From the NCBI GenBank assembly GCA_009746045.1, contig RPFO01000736.1, positions 1-20,024 on the forward strand: a stretch of 20,024 nt of DNA, written 5' to 3'. Under the pieces are notes generated by a model. The model searched no databases. It was not told the origin of the DNA and saw only the letters and a list, made by a program, of their open reading frames with translations. Shown in pieces: positions 18,663 to 20,024 of the stretch. A program made the translations under genes and the position numbers. This stretch comes from Mesostigma viride (Eukaryota > Streptophyta > Mesostigmatophyceae > Mesostigmatales > Mesostigmataceae). How positions within the stretch are numbered: position 1 is the stretch's first letter; each line of letters begins with the position of its first letter.

Positions 18663-19315
18663 TGATATTTCTCCTTCAAAGCTTTTTTATTTCACAATAT
18701 AATATAGGAAAATAGAAAAAAAATATTAATTAATTAAATAAATGAAATATAATATTTTTTTTGTAAGCCTTTTATGATTATTATTATGAAAATGTTTTCA
18801 TATATAAAAAAATATTATGCTTACTCATTTTTTCTAAATAAGTAACAATTTGTTTTAGAAAAGAATAGAGATTTTGATTTGCATCTAAATCTTTAGTTCA
18901 ATTTTATTTCCAATAAATAACCTGTATATTTTCAAAATATAAAAATATACATATGTTTTAGTAAAAATATTTTTTTGTTACTTTTATATAAAAATTATAT
19001 AGCAATAAAATAAAAAAAAACATGATTGTTCAATAAATCAATATTAATGGTAAATAATTTCTCATATATTTGACTAATAATTGGAAACAATAAGACATAC
19101 TTTTTATAAAATATAAAAAAATATTTAGTTTTGAATATTTTATTATTATTGGTGATAATCTTTGTTATTTATTGACTTAATATTACAAATAGGAATTATT
19201 TTTATTATTAATTTGAAACATAAAAATATATTTCTTATATTCAATCATTTTTTGTATATAAATGTATATCTCTATTATATTTTCATGCTATTATACTATC
19301 TGCTAACTGCAATAA
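18663..19315. other. 653-base AT-rich spacer between psaJ and trnP
   Basis: Divergent spacer that must hold the psaJ promoter (minus) and possibly one for trnP (plus). It consists of A/T runs and short repeats. I saw no reading frame, tRNA or strong promoter pair; a weak TTGTAT-TATTAT pair near 19250-19280 could drive trnP. Confidence 0.5.
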
Positions 19316-19389
19316 CGGGATGTAACTCAGTTTGGTAGAGTGCGGCTTTTGGGAAGCCGACGTCGCAGGTTCGAATCCTGTCATCCCGA
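19316..19389 (+). tRNA. trnP-UGG: tRNA-Pro(UGG)
   Basis: 74 bases. Acceptor CGGGATG/CATCCCG, anticodon stem-loop CGGCT-TTTGGGA-AGCCG with TGG, T arm GCAGG-TTCGAAT-CCTGT, and discriminator A. It lies 51 bases before trnW on the same strand, so the two may be transcribed together. Confidence 0.97.
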
Positions 19390-19440
19390 AAGAATTTTTA
19401 GTATTTTATTATTTATTAATTGATAATTAACACATTTAAT

Positions 19441-19513
19441 GCGTCCTTAGTTCAGTTGGTAGAACGCAGGTCTCCAAAACCTGATGTCGTAGGTTCAAGT
19501 CCTACAGGGCGTG
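19441..19513 (+). tRNA. trnW-CCA: tRNA-Trp(CCA)
   Basis: 73 bases. Acceptor GCGTCCT pairs with AGGGCGT (including the G1-T72 pair usual in plastid tRNA-Trp), the anticodon loop is CTCCAAA with CCA, the T loop TTCAAGT, and the discriminator G. In land plants petG and petL follow; they are not recognisable here. Confidence 0.97.
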
Positions 19514-19604
19514 TTTTTATTTTTGTATAATTTTGACAATATATAAAAAAAATATATGTATGTATTTTCAAAACATTGATGCTTAATATTTTCTAAATTA
19601 TTAG

Positions 19605-20024
19605 ACACTTATTAAATATTTTTTTCTTCTTTTTTTTCTGGTTTTAGGCGCAGAGTTTACTTTATATATAATAAATGTTTATTTTCCTAATTTATTACTT
19701 TATGGAAATGCATTAGGAATTAAATTTGTTTTATCGATATTAGGTTCTTTAATTGCTTTTCCTATTGGACTTGTTTTTCAAAATAATTATAAAAATTTTT
19801 TAAATTATATTAATAATTTCACAGTAGATATATTTTTACTAGTTATTAAGTATTATAGGTGCCTTATTTATTGCTAATTTATATTTTTTTAGATATTAGT
19901 TCTATTCTAAAAGAATTTTTATTTTTTAAATATTTACGTTTATTAATAACAAACTTTGTTATTCTGGATTATTTTAGTCACTTTCATAGTGATTATTTAT
20001 TAAAATACTCGTGCCAGAAATGGC
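19605..20024 (+). pseudogene. Unrecognised membrane-protein reading frame, frameshifted and running off the end
   Basis: A hydrophobic frame is open from 19605 to about 19880 (for example Tyr-Phe-Pro-Asn-Leu-Leu-Leu-Tyr-Gly-Asn-Ala-Leu-Gly, then Ile-Leu-Gly-Ser-Leu-Ile-Ala-Phe-Pro-Ile-Gly-Leu). From about 19845 a second frame continues the same hydrophobic style (Leu-Ser-Ile-Ile-Gly-Ala-Leu-Phe-Ile-Ala-Asn-Leu), and from about 19895 a third stays open to the last base. No start codon is in frame; an ATG at 19579 is cut off by stops. The pattern suggests one polytopic membrane protein with several one-base errors near the contig end. I do not recognise the family; it is not PetG or PetL. Confidence 0.45.

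Overview
This window looks like plastid (chloroplast) DNA from a green streptophyte alga. It is very AT-rich and its small genes are tightly packed. It carries photosystem II genes (psbE-psbF-psbL-psbJ, psbZ), photosystem I genes (psaI, psaJ), plastid ribosomal protein genes (rpl20, rps18, rpl33), an NDH subunit gene (ndhB) and plastid-type tRNAs. Plastid rpl33 together with ndhB points to the streptophyte side, because chlorophyte plastids lack rpl33. The order rpl20 / rps18-rpl33-psaJ / trnP-trnW, with the same relative strands, is the one kept in land-plant plastids. The ndhB N-terminus and the short (890-residue) FtsH/Ycf2-type gene are unlike land plants, so a charophyte alga is more likely. 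The species cannot be named from the sequence.

The dominant structural fact is one huge inverted repeat. Bases 1-9218 are the reverse complement of about 9229-18492, with only about 10 bases (9219-9228) between the arms. Every gene in the left arm is therefore a second, mirror copy of one in the right arm. ndhB is cut at the axis in both directions and is nowhere complete. The right arm reads cleanly; the left arm carries scattered one-base indels that become denser toward base 1. This is best explained as a fold-back chimaera of one long read or amplification product, with poor consensus at the contig end. It is not convincing as a natural plastid inverted repeat, so the right arm should be taken as the real annotation.

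Right-arm layout: ndhB 5' part (-, 9215-9814); an 818-base AT-rich spacer; an unrecognised 223-residue membrane protein gene (+, 10633-11304); psaI (+); a hairpin region; psbJ, psbL, psbF and psbE (all -, so transcribed in the order psbE-F-L-J); a 537-base upstream region; trnG-GCC (-); psbZ (-); trnS-UGA (+); the FtsH/Ycf2-like gene (+, 14398-17070); trnD-GUC (-); rpl20 (+); a strong hairpin; rps18, rpl33 and psaJ (-, transcribed psaJ-rpl33-rps18). Beyond the mirrored part come trnP-UGG and trnW-CCA (+) and an unrecognised, frameshifted membrane-protein reading frame running off the end.

The genes serve photosynthesis and plastid gene expression: cytochrome b559 and small PSII subunits, small PSI subunits, chlororespiratory NDH, translation, and a membrane AAA-ATPase whose protease site is visibly inactivated, in line with the Ycf2/FtsHi lineage linked to protein import. 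I found no CRISPR, phage, transposon or defence system.
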